A stretch of 64,000 nucleotides of DNA from the NCBI RefSeq assembly GCF_015140235.1, contig NZ_AP023321.1, positions 1,106,501 through 1,170,500 of the forward strand, given 5' to 3'. The translations under genes were made by a program, and so were the position numbers. Source of the stretch: Solibaculum mannosilyticum. Its GTDB lineage: Bacteria; Bacillota; Clostridia; Oscillospirales; Acutalibacteraceae. The notes under the pieces were generated by a model, which was not told where the DNA came from, did not search any database, and saw only the letters and a list, made by a program, of their open reading frames with translations. Of this stretch, positions 18,163-26,023 are shown one piece after another; position 1 is the first letter of the stretch, and each line of letters starts with the position of its first letter.

Positions 18163-18903
18163 TTATATGACAAATCCGCCGTTAGGGCTGATGACCTGGC
18201 CAGTGATGAACTTAGCGTGATCACTGGCCAAGAACAAGATGGTTTGGGCAATATCCTCTGGGGTACCGATGGTTCCCAGAGGAGTTTCGTCTTTAAGACA
18301 CTGGATTGTATCGTTATCCAGCATTCCATTCATATCGGTGTCAATGACGCCGGGAGCAACACAATTGACTTGGATACCACTAGGTCCCAGTTCTTTGGCT
18401 AAGGCTTTGGTCATACCGATAACAGCCGCTTTTGTGGCCGAATAGGGAACTTCACAGGAGGCGCCGGTTATTCCCCAGATAGAGGAAAGATTAATGATTT
18501 TTCCGGCCTTTTGGTGGATCATAGCCGGTAAGACAGCTTGGCAACAGTGAAACATCCCTGTGATATTGACATCGAACATACGTTGCCATTGTTCAGGAGT
18601 GAAATCCGTAAAGAGACCTTGTTTTGCGATACCTGCGTTATTGACTAGGATATCGATAGGGCCAAAATAGTGTTGTACTTTATCAACCATAGCGTCCACA
18701 TCTGTGCGGTTGGATACATCGGCCCCAATAGCCAATGCAGGACTGATGGAACTTAATTCCTCTGCAAGATGTTGGGCTGCCTCTTTGTTTTGATGATAGT
18801 TAATCGCTACTTGATAGCCTTTCAGAGCAAACAGCCGGGCAGTCGCTTTGCCGATGCCGCGGGAAGCCCCGGTAATGAGAACGGTACCTTTTTTTTTGTT
18901 CAT
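18163..18903 (-). CDS. SDR family oxidoreductase (FabG-like)
   Basis: A 246-residue classical short-chain dehydrogenase/reductase. It has the NAD(P)H-binding TGASRGIG near the start, the structural NNAG, the catalytic Ser in NLSSIWG and YSATK (Tyr and Lys), and the C-terminal GGF typical of 3-oxoacyl-ACP reductases. It could reduce 3-oxoacyl-ACP, but it has no fatty-acid neighbours and might act on another substrate. It is transcribed towards the end of the island, leaving only 12 bp between the two stop codons. ATG 18903 has a GGAGTTTTC sequence upstream. Confidence 0.85.
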   Translation of the reverse strand: MNKKKGTVLITGASRGIGKATARLFALKGYQVAINYHQNKEAAQHLAEELSSISPALAIGADVSNRTDVDAMVDKVQHYFGPIDILVNNAGIAKQGLFTDFTPEQWQRMFDVNITGMFHCCQAVLPAMIHQKAGKIINLSSIWGITGASCEVPYSATKAAVIGMTKALAKELGPSGIQVNCVAPGVIDTDMNGMLDNDTIQCLKDETPLGTIGTPEDIAQTILFLASDHAKFITGQVISPNGGFVI

Positions 18904-18949
18904 ATGAAAACTCCTATATCATTGGGATAGATGATGAATTTACACGAAG

Positions 18950-18979
18950 GATAGCTGTTTAAAACAGCTATCCTTTTTG
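18950..18979 (+). terminator. Hairpin with T run between divergent genes
   Basis: GGATAGCTGTTT pairs perfectly with AAACAGCTATCC and TTTTT follows on the + strand. It lies between two divergent genes, where no + strand gene ends. It may stop antisense transcription from the SDR side or form part of the SDR 5' leader. Confidence 0.55.
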
Positions 18980-19038
18980 GTATATTATAGCACGATTTAC
19001 GAACAAAAGATTAAATTAAAAAAAGATAGAAAATACTC

Positions 19039-19086
19039 TTGACAAAGCGGTTGGAATAGTATAACATATGAGCAGATGTTCAAATG
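19039..19086 (+). promoter_or_regulatory. Promoter and ArsR-type operator for the metal-efflux operon
   Basis: TTGACA (19039-19044) with TATAAC (19060) or TAACAT (19062) as -10. An imperfect inverted repeat, CATATGA (19065-19071) and TTCAAATG (19079-19086), overlaps the start region and has the ATATGA-N6-TTCA look of CadC/ArsR operators. The ArsR protein encoded next would bind here and repress until metal releases it. Confidence 0.6.
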
Positions 19087-19104
19087 AAAGGATGTGTAAA
19101 CGTA

Positions 19105-19464
19105 ATGCAAGAACAGAATGCATCCTCTGGGGAGTTTTTGTGCGCTCACGACGATGTAGTTGAACGTGTGACGTCCTATCTTCCAGCAGATGAGATCCTG
19201 TATGATTTGGCGGAGCTTTTTAAAGTATTTGGCGATTCCACCCGCATCAAGATCCTTTATGTTTTATTTGAGTCCGAGATGTGTGTAGGAGATATCGCTC
19301 AGCTTTTAAAGTTGACCCAAACAGCGGTATCCCATCAGCTGCGAGTTCTGAAAAACAATAAATTGGTTAAATTCCGCAGAGAAGGAAAGGTAGTTTTTTA
19401 TTCCCTGGCAGACGATCATGTTAGAAGCATCATCGGACAAGGAATGGAACACATCGGCGAGTAA
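19105..19464 (+). CDS. ArsR/SmtB-family metal-responsive repressor
   Basis: A protein of about 119 residues from ATG 19105, which has AAAGGA upstream (ATG 19084 is an in-frame alternative adding 7 residues). The winged helix includes FKVFGDSTRIKILYVLFESEMCVGDIAQLL and LTQTAVSHQLRVLKNNKLV. The helix-alpha-5 pattern SLADDHVRSIIGQGMEHIGE matches zinc/cadmium sensors (Asp, His, His ligands). The ELCVC motif of CadC is EMCVG here, so one of the alpha-3 thiols is missing, favouring the alpha-5 site. It should regulate the HMA and ATPase genes that follow. Confidence 0.9.
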   Translation: MQEQNASSGEFLCAHDDVVERVTSYLPADEILYDLAELFKVFGDSTRIKILYVLFESEMCVGDIAQLLKLTQTAVSHQLRVLKNNKLVKFRREGKVVFYSLADDHVRSIIGQGMEHIGE

Positions 19465-19507
19465 GGATTATGATACAATTTATTTCTGAAAAGGAGAGTG
19501 CTTTGTC

Positions 19508-19726
19508 ATGAAAAAAAGTTACAAATTGGTGGATCTGGATTGTGCGAACTGTGCGCAAAAGATGGAGGATGCCATTAAGAAATTGGATGGCGTTCAAGAT
19601 GCCAGTGTTAGTTTTATGATGCAGAAGTTGACTTTAACTGCTGATGAAGACCAGTTTGAGAGCATTATGAAAAAAGTAGTAAAGACCTGTAAGAAAGTGG
19701 AACCGGACTGTCAGATCATTTTATAA
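19508..19726 (+). CDS. Heavy-metal-associated (HMA) domain protein
   Basis: A 72-residue free-standing HMA domain with LDCANCAQKME, the C-x-x-C metal-binding loop. ATG follows AAGGAGAG. It lies 43 bp after the repressor and 43 bp before the ATPase. In relatives this domain is usually fused to the N-terminus of CadA; here it is a separate chain that probably hands metal to the transporter. Confidence 0.9.
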   Translation: MKKSYKLVDLDCANCAQKMEDAIKKLDGVQDASVSFMMQKLTLTADEDQFESIMKKVVKTCKKVEPDCQIIL

Positions 19727-19769
19727 CGGAAGAGATCATCTGGAAGATTGATGGAGGAGATGAATTCGC

Positions 19770-21611
19770 ATGACCAAAAAGCAAAAGAAAATGCTGGCGC
19801 GCATTCTGATCAGTGGTGTGCTGTTTATTACTGCGGTCTTATTGCCTTTGACGGGAGTTGCCCGTCTCATCGCCTTTCTGATTCCCTATGCTGTGGTGGG
19901 ATGGGATGTTGTATGGAGAGCCATTCGAAATATTTCTCACGGCCAGGTATTTGATGAAAACTTCCTGATGACCATTGCCACTGTAGGAGCCTTCTGTGTG
20001 GGAGAATTCCCAGAAGGGATTGCGGTAATGTTGTTTTATCAGGTGGGAGAATGGTTTCAAAATTATGCGGTGGGACGTTCCCGCCAATCCATCTCAGCTC
20101 TGATGGACATCCGACCCGACTACGCTAATGTAGAACAAGATGGGAAATTGGTGCAGGTCGATCCAGATGAAGTGAAAATCGGGGATACCATTGTCATCAA
20201 AGCGGGAGAACGTATCCCTTTAGACGGCGTTATTCTGGAAGGTAACTCTTCTATTGATACCGCCGCATTGACGGGTGAATCAGTCCCTCGTGATGTAGAA
20301 CCCGGGGACGATGTCATTAGTGGATGTATCAATCAGAGCGGCCTGCTGAGGGTGCGCGTTACCAAAGTATTTGGGGAATCTACGGTATCGAGAATCCTCG
20401 ATCTGGTGGAAAACTCCAGTGCTAAGAAGGCAAAAGCAGAGAACTTCATTACAAAGTTTGCCCGGTATTATACCCCCATCGTGGTAATTGGGGCAGTGCT
20501 TCTGGCTATTATTCCACCTTTGGCGCTTGGCGGAGGATGGTCGGAGTGGATCCATCGTGCCCTTATCTTCCTGGTAATTTCTTGTCCATGTGCGTTGGTT
20601 ATCTCAGTACCGCTTAGTTTTTTTGGCGGAATCGGCGGCGCATCGAAATGCGGGATTCTAGTCAAAGGAAGCAATTACATGGAGACACTGTCTCATGCAG
20701 AAATCGTTGTCTTTGATAAAACAGGCACATTGACCAAGGGCGTATTTAACGTAACGGCCATCCATCCGGACGATTGTTCCGAAGCGAAACTGTTGGAATT
20801 GGCGGCTTTGGCGGAGAGTTATTCCGACCATCCCATCTCTCGGTCCTTGAAGGAAGCGTATGGAATGGATATCGACCGCAACCGTATTGGGGACGTAGAG
20901 GAGTTGTCCGGACGAGGGATACAGGCCAAAGTGGATGGACATAAAGTATGCGTCGGTAACGACAAGCTGATGGAGGAGATCGGTGTGCACTGGCATCCCT
21001 GCCATCGGCTGGGTACAACTGTACACGTGGCCTTGGACGGCAGATATGTAGGTCACATCGTCATCTCGGATGAGATTAAGCCGGATGCGGCAAAGGCCAT
21101 TGCAGAACTGAAAAAAGTGGGCGTTCGAAGAACCGTTATGTTGACGGGAGACGCCAAAGCAGTTGGCGAAAAAGTAGCACAGGAATTGGGTCTGGATGAA
21201 GTACACACCCAGTTATTGCCTGGCGATAAGGTGGAAGAAGTGGAAAAGCTTCTGACCCAGAAATCATCCAAGGGAAACCTTGCCTTTGTCGGTGACGGAA
21301 TCAATGATGCACCGGTCTTATCACGGGCTGATATTGGTATCGCAATGGGGGCTATGGGATCGGATGCCGCTATCGAAGCAGCTGACGTTGTTCTTATGGA
21401 TGATCAACCCTCTAAAATCGCAGATGCTATCCGTATTTCGAAGAAGACAAGACGTATTGTACATCAAAACATTGTCTTTGCCCTTGCAGTAAAAGCATGC
21501 ATTCTTTTGCTGGGAGCATTGGGATTCGCAAATATGTGGGAGGCTGTGTTTGCCGATGTTGGTGTGGCAGTGATAGCTATCCTGAATGCGATGCGGGCTT
21601 TAAAGGCGTAA
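19770..21611 (+). CDS. cadA: Heavy-metal P1B-type ATPase (CadA-like)
   Basis: A 613-residue P-type ATPase that exports Cd2+/Zn2+/Pb2+-type cations. Key motifs are TGES in the actuator domain, SCPCALV in the metal-binding membrane helix, DKTGTLT (phosphorylated Asp), a HP dipeptide (DHPIS) and GDGINDAP. The SPC/CPC signature with the upstream ArsR and HMA genes points to Cd/Zn rather than Cu. There is no N-terminal HMA domain, which explains the separate gene upstream. ATG 19770 follows GGAGGAG by 9 nt. Confidence 0.93.
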   Translation: MTKKQKKMLARILISGVLFITAVLLPLTGVARLIAFLIPYAVVGWDVVWRAIRNISHGQVFDENFLMTIATVGAFCVGEFPEGIAVMLFYQVGEWFQNYAVGRSRQSISALMDIRPDYANVEQDGKLVQVDPDEVKIGDTIVIKAGERIPLDGVILEGNSSIDTAALTGESVPRDVEPGDDVISGCINQSGLLRVRVTKVFGESTVSRILDLVENSSAKKAKAENFITKFARYYTPIVVIGAVLLAIIPPLALGGGWSEWIHRALIFLVISCPCALVISVPLSFFGGIGGASKCGILVKGSNYMETLSHAEIVVFDKTGTLTKGVFNVTAIHPDDCSEAKLLELAALAESYSDHPISRSLKEAYGMDIDRNRIGDVEELSGRGIQAKVDGHKVCVGNDKLMEEIGVHWHPCHRLGTTVHVALDGRYVGHIVISDEIKPDAAKAIAELKKVGVRRTVMLTGDAKAVGEKVAQELGLDEVHTQLLPGDKVEEVEKLLTQKSSKGNLAFVGDGINDAPVLSRADIGIAMGAMGSDAAIEAADVVLMDDQPSKIADAIRISKKTRRIVHQNIVFALAVKACILLLGALGFANMWEAVFADVGVAVIAILNAMRALKA

Positions 21612-21641
21612 AAAATAGCTGGATCAATCTCCCTTTAAACA

Positions 21642-21692
21642 GACAAAATGGAGCTATTGGAAGTTAAAACCAATGGCTCCATTTTGTTTAAG
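21642..21692 (+). terminator. Terminator after cadA
   Basis: ACAAAATGGAGC (about 21643) pairs with GGCTCCATTTTGT (to 21689), with inner ATTGG/CCAAT also pairing and a T run after it. A-rich flanks on both sides allow it to work for the convergent gene too. Confidence 0.75.
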
Positions 21693-21707
21693 AAGGAGGT
21701 ACTTTAG

Positions 21708-22358
21708 TCAATCAATACCCGAAATCCCAAGTGAATCGTCTTCATTAGAATCTGCTTGGGAATCGGTGTGGAAAACAGTTTGATGGTCATTGTCTACAGC
21801 TTCCACAGCTTCTGGAAAATCGTCGGGACCCAGAGGAATACTTTGATTTGATTCGTTATCCGTAACATCCAAGTCTCTAGGAGAATCTTGAGACGATAGC
21901 TGTACAGTAGGGGTAGATGATGCGCTGAAAGATGGATTTACAAAAGTAGCAGCCGACTGTACAGATGCTGCTGAAGCCAGGGAAGAGGAAGGGCTTTCCT
22001 GTACAGAGCTGGATATACTATTGTCACTGTTGGATGCCTCTTCTCCTTTAGCGGATGAAACCGCAGAGGTAGGGTTGGTCAAGCGACTGATAATATCATT
22101 TAAATAATTGCTGCCTCGGCTGATGATAATACCCGTAAAAACCGATCCAATCCAGGGCTGGCTGATGGGAATATTAAATTGTGAAAATAAATCGACGCCA
22201 GTGAGAAGAGCCAATAAAATCCCAATAGCAGCGGCGCAGATTCGGATGATCCCACATTTGATACAACCTCTGGTAAACATATAGACGACACTCTTGGTGT
22301 ATTCTACGAGGGCCTCCACAATAATGGCCACAGAAAAAATCAACACCAGTTGATCCAT
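21708..22358 (-). CDS. Holin-like membrane protein with Ser-rich tail
   Basis: A 216-residue protein. The first 95 residues hold about three transmembrane segments, including VLIFSVAIIVEALVEY and IRICAAAIGILLALLTGV, resembling phage/phage-like holins. The rest (about 100-216) is low-complexity, rich in Ser, Asp, Glu and Pro, and likely disordered. It lies 54 bp downstream of the amidase gene on the same strand, the usual order of a lysis pair. Whether it is a true holin or a membrane partner of a sporulation/wall enzyme is not clear. Confidence 0.6.
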   Translation of the reverse strand: MDQLVLIFSVAIIVEALVEYTKSVVYMFTRGCIKCGIIRICAAAIGILLALLTGVDLFSQFNIPISQPWIGSVFTGIIISRGSNYLNDIISRLTNPTSAVSSAKGEEASNSDNSISSSVQESPSSSLASAASVQSAATFVNPSFSASSTPTVQLSSQDSPRDLDVTDNESNQSIPLGPDDFPEAVEAVDNDHQTVFHTDSQADSNEDDSLGISGID

Positions 22359-22412
22359 ATAGACACTCCGTTTCTAGATCTTAAAATGCTACAATGATAT
22401 AACACCAAAAAG

Positions 22413-23375
22413 TTATACCTTATAAATGTCTGAAAGATAAACCCAGCTCATAATTTCCTTCATCAAAGCCCGGTCCGATTTAAGCTGATAAACGGTATGG
22501 GTGGTCTCTTTTACCCAAGTAGGAATCCTCTGACCAGTGGCATAATAAGTGCCGGTGATTTTGACGCGGTCGCCGACCTTGATGGAACCGGATCCGGATG
22601 ATGAGGATGACTGAGGAAGTTGCAACACCTGGCCTACATGAATGATATAGGGGGAACTAATACCGTTGAGAGAAGCGATCTCGGTATACCGGCTGCCGTC
22701 TCCCAACACATTTTGAGCGATACGCCAAAGGCTATCGCCTTTTTGAACGGTGTAAGTGTCGGAACCAGGATCTGGAGCTGGATTTTGACCGGAGGAGTCG
22801 TTATTATAAACCGCCATGATGCGCTGTTGGAATTTTTTCCAGTCACTTTCCCAAGTGGCCTGGGACTTCAAAATACGGTGAGGACATAACTTTTTATTGC
22901 TTGCGAAATAACGGTGGGGTTGGACGCGGTCAATTGGGATATTAAACTGTTTCATGAAGGCAACTACCAGTTTAATACCGTTGCTTTCGGCTGCTGGATA
23001 GTCGTCATTTTCACAAATCTCAATGGATAGACTACGTGCATTTCCTTTGCCGCTGCCGCCGTCACCAGCGTTATAGGTGACTTCATTAAGGGGACAGGTT
23101 TGGACACATGAATCTTTATCCACAAATATATGGACAGAAACATACTGTACATCTGCATTTTCTACGTTTTGCAGCCATCGGGAATGTGCAGCGTCGTTCG
23201 CAGTAGAAGCCGCATTGCCGGTGTTGTGGACGACGATATACTCTGGATCGTGGTCAGACGTCAGCAATTGCTTAAGGGTACGGACATTACGTTTTCCCTT
23301 TGGTGTGACGATCATAGGGGTAAAAGGTACGCCGCCGATGTTGCTGTCTTGGATGATACCATTTTGGATGTTCAT
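22413..23375 (-). CDS. N-acetylmuramoyl-L-alanine amidase with LysM and SH3-like domains
   Basis: A 320-residue peptidoglycan amidase. The Amidase_2/PGRP-like domain (about 30-195) has EYIVVHNTGNAAS and VQPHRYFASNKKLCPHRIL, with the zinc ligands His near the start and His/Cys at the end. A LysM domain (YTVQKGDSLWRIAQNVLG, about 207-255) and a Ser-rich hinge precede an SH3-like C-terminus (VGDRVKITGTYYATG, about 265-320). There is no signal peptide, as in CwlA-type phage endolysins. It is probably phage-derived or domesticated. ATG has GGAGG upstream. Confidence 0.85.
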   Translation of the reverse strand: MNIQNGIIQDSNIGGVPFTPMIVTPKGKRNVRTLKQLLTSDHDPEYIVVHNTGNAASTANDAAHSRWLQNVENADVQYVSVHIFVDKDSCVQTCPLNEVTYNAGDGGSGKGNARSLSIEICENDDYPAAESNGIKLVVAFMKQFNIPIDRVQPHRYFASNKKLCPHRILKSQATWESDWKKFQQRIMAVYNNDSSGQNPAPDPGSDTYTVQKGDSLWRIAQNVLGDGSRYTEIASLNGISSPYIIHVGQVLQLPQSSSSSGSGSIKVGDRVKITGTYYATGQRIPTWVKETTHTVYQLKSDRALMKEIMSWVYLSDIYKV

Positions 23376-23499
23376 ATAAGAAAGCCTCCATAGTTGTCTT
23401 CACGACCAGTATATGGTTCTTTGATCCAAAATGTGATATGATTATAAAAGGCCGTAGCGGATAGACCGGGATTTATCATCCATGGGGCTTAAAACAAAA

Positions 23500-23537
23500 A
23501 ATCCGCCGGCACGGATAATCCCGTGCTGACGGACATT
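23500..23537 (-). terminator. Terminator of the CmpB-like gene
   Basis: On the - strand CCGTCAGCACGGG pairs with CCGTGCCGGCGG around a short loop, followed by a T run. It ends the transcript of the membrane-protein gene at 23559-24014. Confidence 0.75.
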
Positions 23538-23558
23538 TCAGTTAAGTGGCATCATAAA

Positions 23559-24014
23559 TTAAAAAGTAGGTTTCTTAAGCAGTCTCTTAAAAGATGAAGA
23601 TAGTTTGTGGGAAGAACGGTCACAGATTTTTTTGTGCAAGAGGGTAGAGAGAAAAATCATGGGGATGGAGAGGAAAAACCAAAGGGCAGTGTATAAAAGA
23701 CAGACTTGTCCTTTAATGTTGAGGAAAAGATTGGAGTAGTCCCAGACGTCCCACTTGAGCTTGAGATTGACGATGCATCCTACAACATATTCTACGCTGG
23801 TAATGATGGTAGCACTTCTAAAACATTTGTTCCAAAGTTTTTTGCCAGCGCAACGCAGGTTCATTTTATATACAAGAGAAAAACAGATTCCGCCGGTGAT
23901 GGCCATTGTCCAGTGGGTGAAGCCACGCCAAAGGATCTCGATGACAGTGTAACCCACAGATCCGATGAGATAGATAAGGGAATACTCTTTTAATTTCTGC
24001 AAATCAATCACCAA
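23559..24014 (-). CDS. CmpB-like membrane protein (putative ABC permease family)
   Basis: A 151-residue protein with four transmembrane segments. The middle segment VEYVVGCIVNLKLKWDVWDYS followed by LYTALWFFLSIPMIF is the typical core of the Firmicutes CmpB family (putative ABC transporter type IV permease). The N-terminus GYTVIEILWRG also fits. Its function is unknown; no ATPase is adjacent. Confidence 0.72.
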   Translation of the reverse strand: MVIDLQKLKEYSLIYLIGSVGYTVIEILWRGFTHWTMAITGGICFSLVYKMNLRCAGKKLWNKCFRSATIITSVEYVVGCIVNLKLKWDVWDYSNLFLNIKGQVCLLYTALWFFLSIPMIFLSTLLHKKICDRSSHKLSSSFKRLLKKPTF

Positions 24015-24103
24015 TTAAAAATTATTTTAAAACTAGTATGGACAATTTCAAGTATTCCAATCACAGAGTTTCTACTTAGCAATTATTGGAGGAGTTGAGA
24101 AAA

Positions 24104-24295
24104 ATGAAAAAATGGGGAATTGGAAAAATTATTATAGTTACGATCATCGCATTGGCTGTTCTGGTTTTAGCAGGATATTTTTTTGGAGAGAAACCGTCGG
24201 CAGTAGGGTCTTCGGGAACGACGTCTATTGTATCTGATACAACCAGCCATACGACTGCTATGGTGGAAACAGAAACTCCCAATTATACAAAATGA
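24104..24295 (+). CDS. Small single-pass membrane peptide
   Basis: A 63-residue protein from ATG 24104, placed by GGAGGAG upstream. It has a basic start (MKKWGIGK), one hydrophobic segment (IIIVTIIALAVLVLAGYFF) and an outside Ser/Thr-rich tail (about 30-63). It could be a membrane anchor or an uncleaved signal-anchored peptide. The last codons and stop lie in a perfect 18-bp palindrome. I know no family. Confidence 0.5.
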   Translation: MKKWGIGKIIIVTIIALAVLVLAGYFFGEKPSAVGSSGTTSIVSDTTSHTTAMVETETPNYTK

Positions 24296-24315
24296 ATATT
24301 TTGTATAATTGGGAG
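24276..24315 (+). repeat. Perfect 18-bp palindrome overlapping a stop codon
   Basis: Arms of 18 nt (24276-24293 and 24298-24315) are exactly complementary around GAAT. The 3' end of the small membrane gene, including its TGA (24293-24295), is inside. No T run follows, so it is not a standard terminator. A shorter hairpin (GGTTCA...TGAACC) follows. Confidence 0.85.
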
Positions 24316-24386
24316 GAGGGGGTTCATTTATTTGAACCGCAAAGAAACCGGATTGAGGCCTTGGCCTAGGAGGTTACGCCGCTATT

Positions 24387-25418
24387 ATGAAACGCGATTA
24401 TTTAGATCAGTGTCCGCTGGTACTGCGGAGCTTTCTTGGATATTTAGAAAATACCCTTGGCAAATCACCAAAGACAGTCGAAGAATATTTTTTAGATATT
24501 CGAACTTTCTTGCGTTATTTAAAATACAGCCGACATTTAGCGCCGTCAGATCAACCGATTGAGTCCATTGAAATCGACGATGTTACCATTGATCTTTTAA
24601 AGACGGTTACTTTGTCAGACGCTTATGAATTTTTTCATTATGTCCGAGTAGACCGCGGCAACCAATCGGCCGCACGTGCTCGAAAAGTCTGTAGTTTAAA
24701 GGCGTTTTTCAAGTTTCTGACTACGAAATCCAAATCCAGCGAACGCTTGGAATCCGATCCCTTGGCCGAGTTGGATGCTCCTAAAATCAAACGGTCTTTG
24801 CCTAAATATCTGACACTAGAACAAAGTATCGAATTGCTTAATAGTGTAGAGGGCGAATTTCAGCAGCGTGACTACTGTATTCTCACATTATTTCTCAATT
24901 GTGGACTGCGGCTGTCCGAACTGGTAGGGTTGAATTTAGGAGATATTCGGAGCGATCATACCATGCGGGTTACAGGAAAAGGAAATAAAGAACGGACGGT
25001 TTATTTAAATGAAGCATGCCTCACTGCTATCGACAATTACTTGAAAGTGCGTCCTCATGAAGGCGTCAAGGATCGATATGCCCTGTTTTTAAGCAAGCAA
25101 AAACAACGCATCAGTCCGAAGACCGTACAATGGATGGTAAAACATTATCTCGAGAAAATCGGGTTGGATGGTCAAGGGTACTCGGTCCACAAGCTGAGAC
25201 ATACGGCGGCGACCTTGATGTACCAACATGGTGATGTAAACATCCGGGTCTTGCAAGAATTGTTGGGTCATGAAAACTTGTCCACCACCGAGATTTACAC
25301 CCATGTGTCGGATAAGCAGCTTCAGCAAGGGATTGAAGCCAATCCCTTGGCCAATGTCAAGATGCGCAATTCCCCTGTGATCAAGATAAAAAAAGAAAAA
25401 GAGCCGGATGAGGAGTAA
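24387..25418 (+). CDS. Tyrosine recombinase (XerC/XerD-like)
   Basis: A 343-residue site-specific recombinase. The N-terminal SAM-like domain (about 10-115) is followed by the catalytic domain with Arg in GLRLSELVGLN, Lys in TGKGNKERTV, His-x-x-Arg in VHKLRHTAATLM, His in LLGHENLST and the nucleophile Tyr in TTEIYTHV. All catalytic positions are present. The length matches XerC/XerD with an extended, Lys/Glu-rich tail. It has no adjacent phage module, so a chromosomal dimer-resolution role is more likely than an integrase role. ATG follows GGAGG by 13 nt. Confidence 0.88.
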   Translation: MKRDYLDQCPLVLRSFLGYLENTLGKSPKTVEEYFLDIRTFLRYLKYSRHLAPSDQPIESIEIDDVTIDLLKTVTLSDAYEFFHYVRVDRGNQSAARARKVCSLKAFFKFLTTKSKSSERLESDPLAELDAPKIKRSLPKYLTLEQSIELLNSVEGEFQQRDYCILTLFLNCGLRLSELVGLNLGDIRSDHTMRVTGKGNKERTVYLNEACLTAIDNYLKVRPHEGVKDRYALFLSKQKQRISPKTVQWMVKHYLEKIGLDGQGYSVHKLRHTAATLMYQHGDVNIRVLQELLGHENLSTTEIYTHVSDKQLQQGIEANPLANVKMRNSPVIKIKKEKEPDEE

Positions 25419-25440
25419 ACTCTTCGATCCGGCTCTTTTT
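25401..25440 (+). terminator. Terminator between convergent genes
   Basis: AGAGCCGGAT pairs with ATCCGGCTCT and T5 follows; the stem includes the 3' end and stop of the recombinase gene. An A run on the other side makes it able to serve the convergent lipoprotein gene. Confidence 0.8.
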
Positions 25441-25458
25441 GAAAAATATGAATTTTTA

Positions 25459-26007
25459 TCACTGTGAGGTGTACTCAGAAAACTGAGCGGATAGACCAAT
25501 TGACGGAATCTCTAAAGATTGCATGGAACCGGTTTTACGGTCGATGGACACAGAAAACTGACCGGACTCCCCTGTTCCAGAAAAAGTAAGAAGCTCGTCG
25601 GTCTTGTCAATTTGTAGGCCGTCCTTGGATGCGACAGCGTTAAAAACGCTTATAACAGCCGATCCAAAGGCCGAGTCTGGGAACTGCTGAGGATCAATGG
25701 AACAGGATAATCCCATAAATCCCAAGGTCATAGTATTCGACTGAGCATTCCAATCCATTGTAAGACTTTTTAAGGATGAGGGTGAAAGCACTTCAATGGT
25801 ACAATCTCCACTGTCGAGACGTGTGATTTTGGCTTCGATTTCAATGCCATTGTACTGGACTTTGGCCAGCGTAGAAAAAGCATTGGGAACGGAATTGAGA
25901 TCGGCTGTAGAACCCGATCCAGGGTCGGATAAAGCCGAACATCCGGTCAATGCGACGAAAATAAAAACAATGCTGCATAGAAAAGCCATCAAACGCCTAG
26001 GCTTCAT
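25459..26007 (-). CDS. Secreted lipoprotein of unknown function
   Basis: A 182-residue protein with a lipoprotein signal peptide (MKPRRLMAFLCSIVFIFVALTGCS, lipobox LTGC with Cys23). The mature part is beta-rich (GIEIEAKITRLDSGDCTIEVLSP, FSVSIDRKTGSMQSLEIP) and resembles small Clostridia lipoproteins with no assigned function. It is downstream of the hydrate-repair gene by 16 bp and could be in its operon. Confidence 0.7.
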   Translation of the reverse strand: MKPRRLMAFLCSIVFIFVALTGCSALSDPGSGSTADLNSVPNAFSTLAKVQYNGIEIEAKITRLDSGDCTIEVLSPSSLKSLTMDWNAQSNTMTLGFMGLSCSIDPQQFPDSAFGSAVISVFNAVASKDGLQIDKTDELLTFSGTGESGQFSVSIDRKTGSMQSLEIPSIGLSAQFSEYTSQ

Positions 26008-26023
26008 GGTGGATCACCCTACC

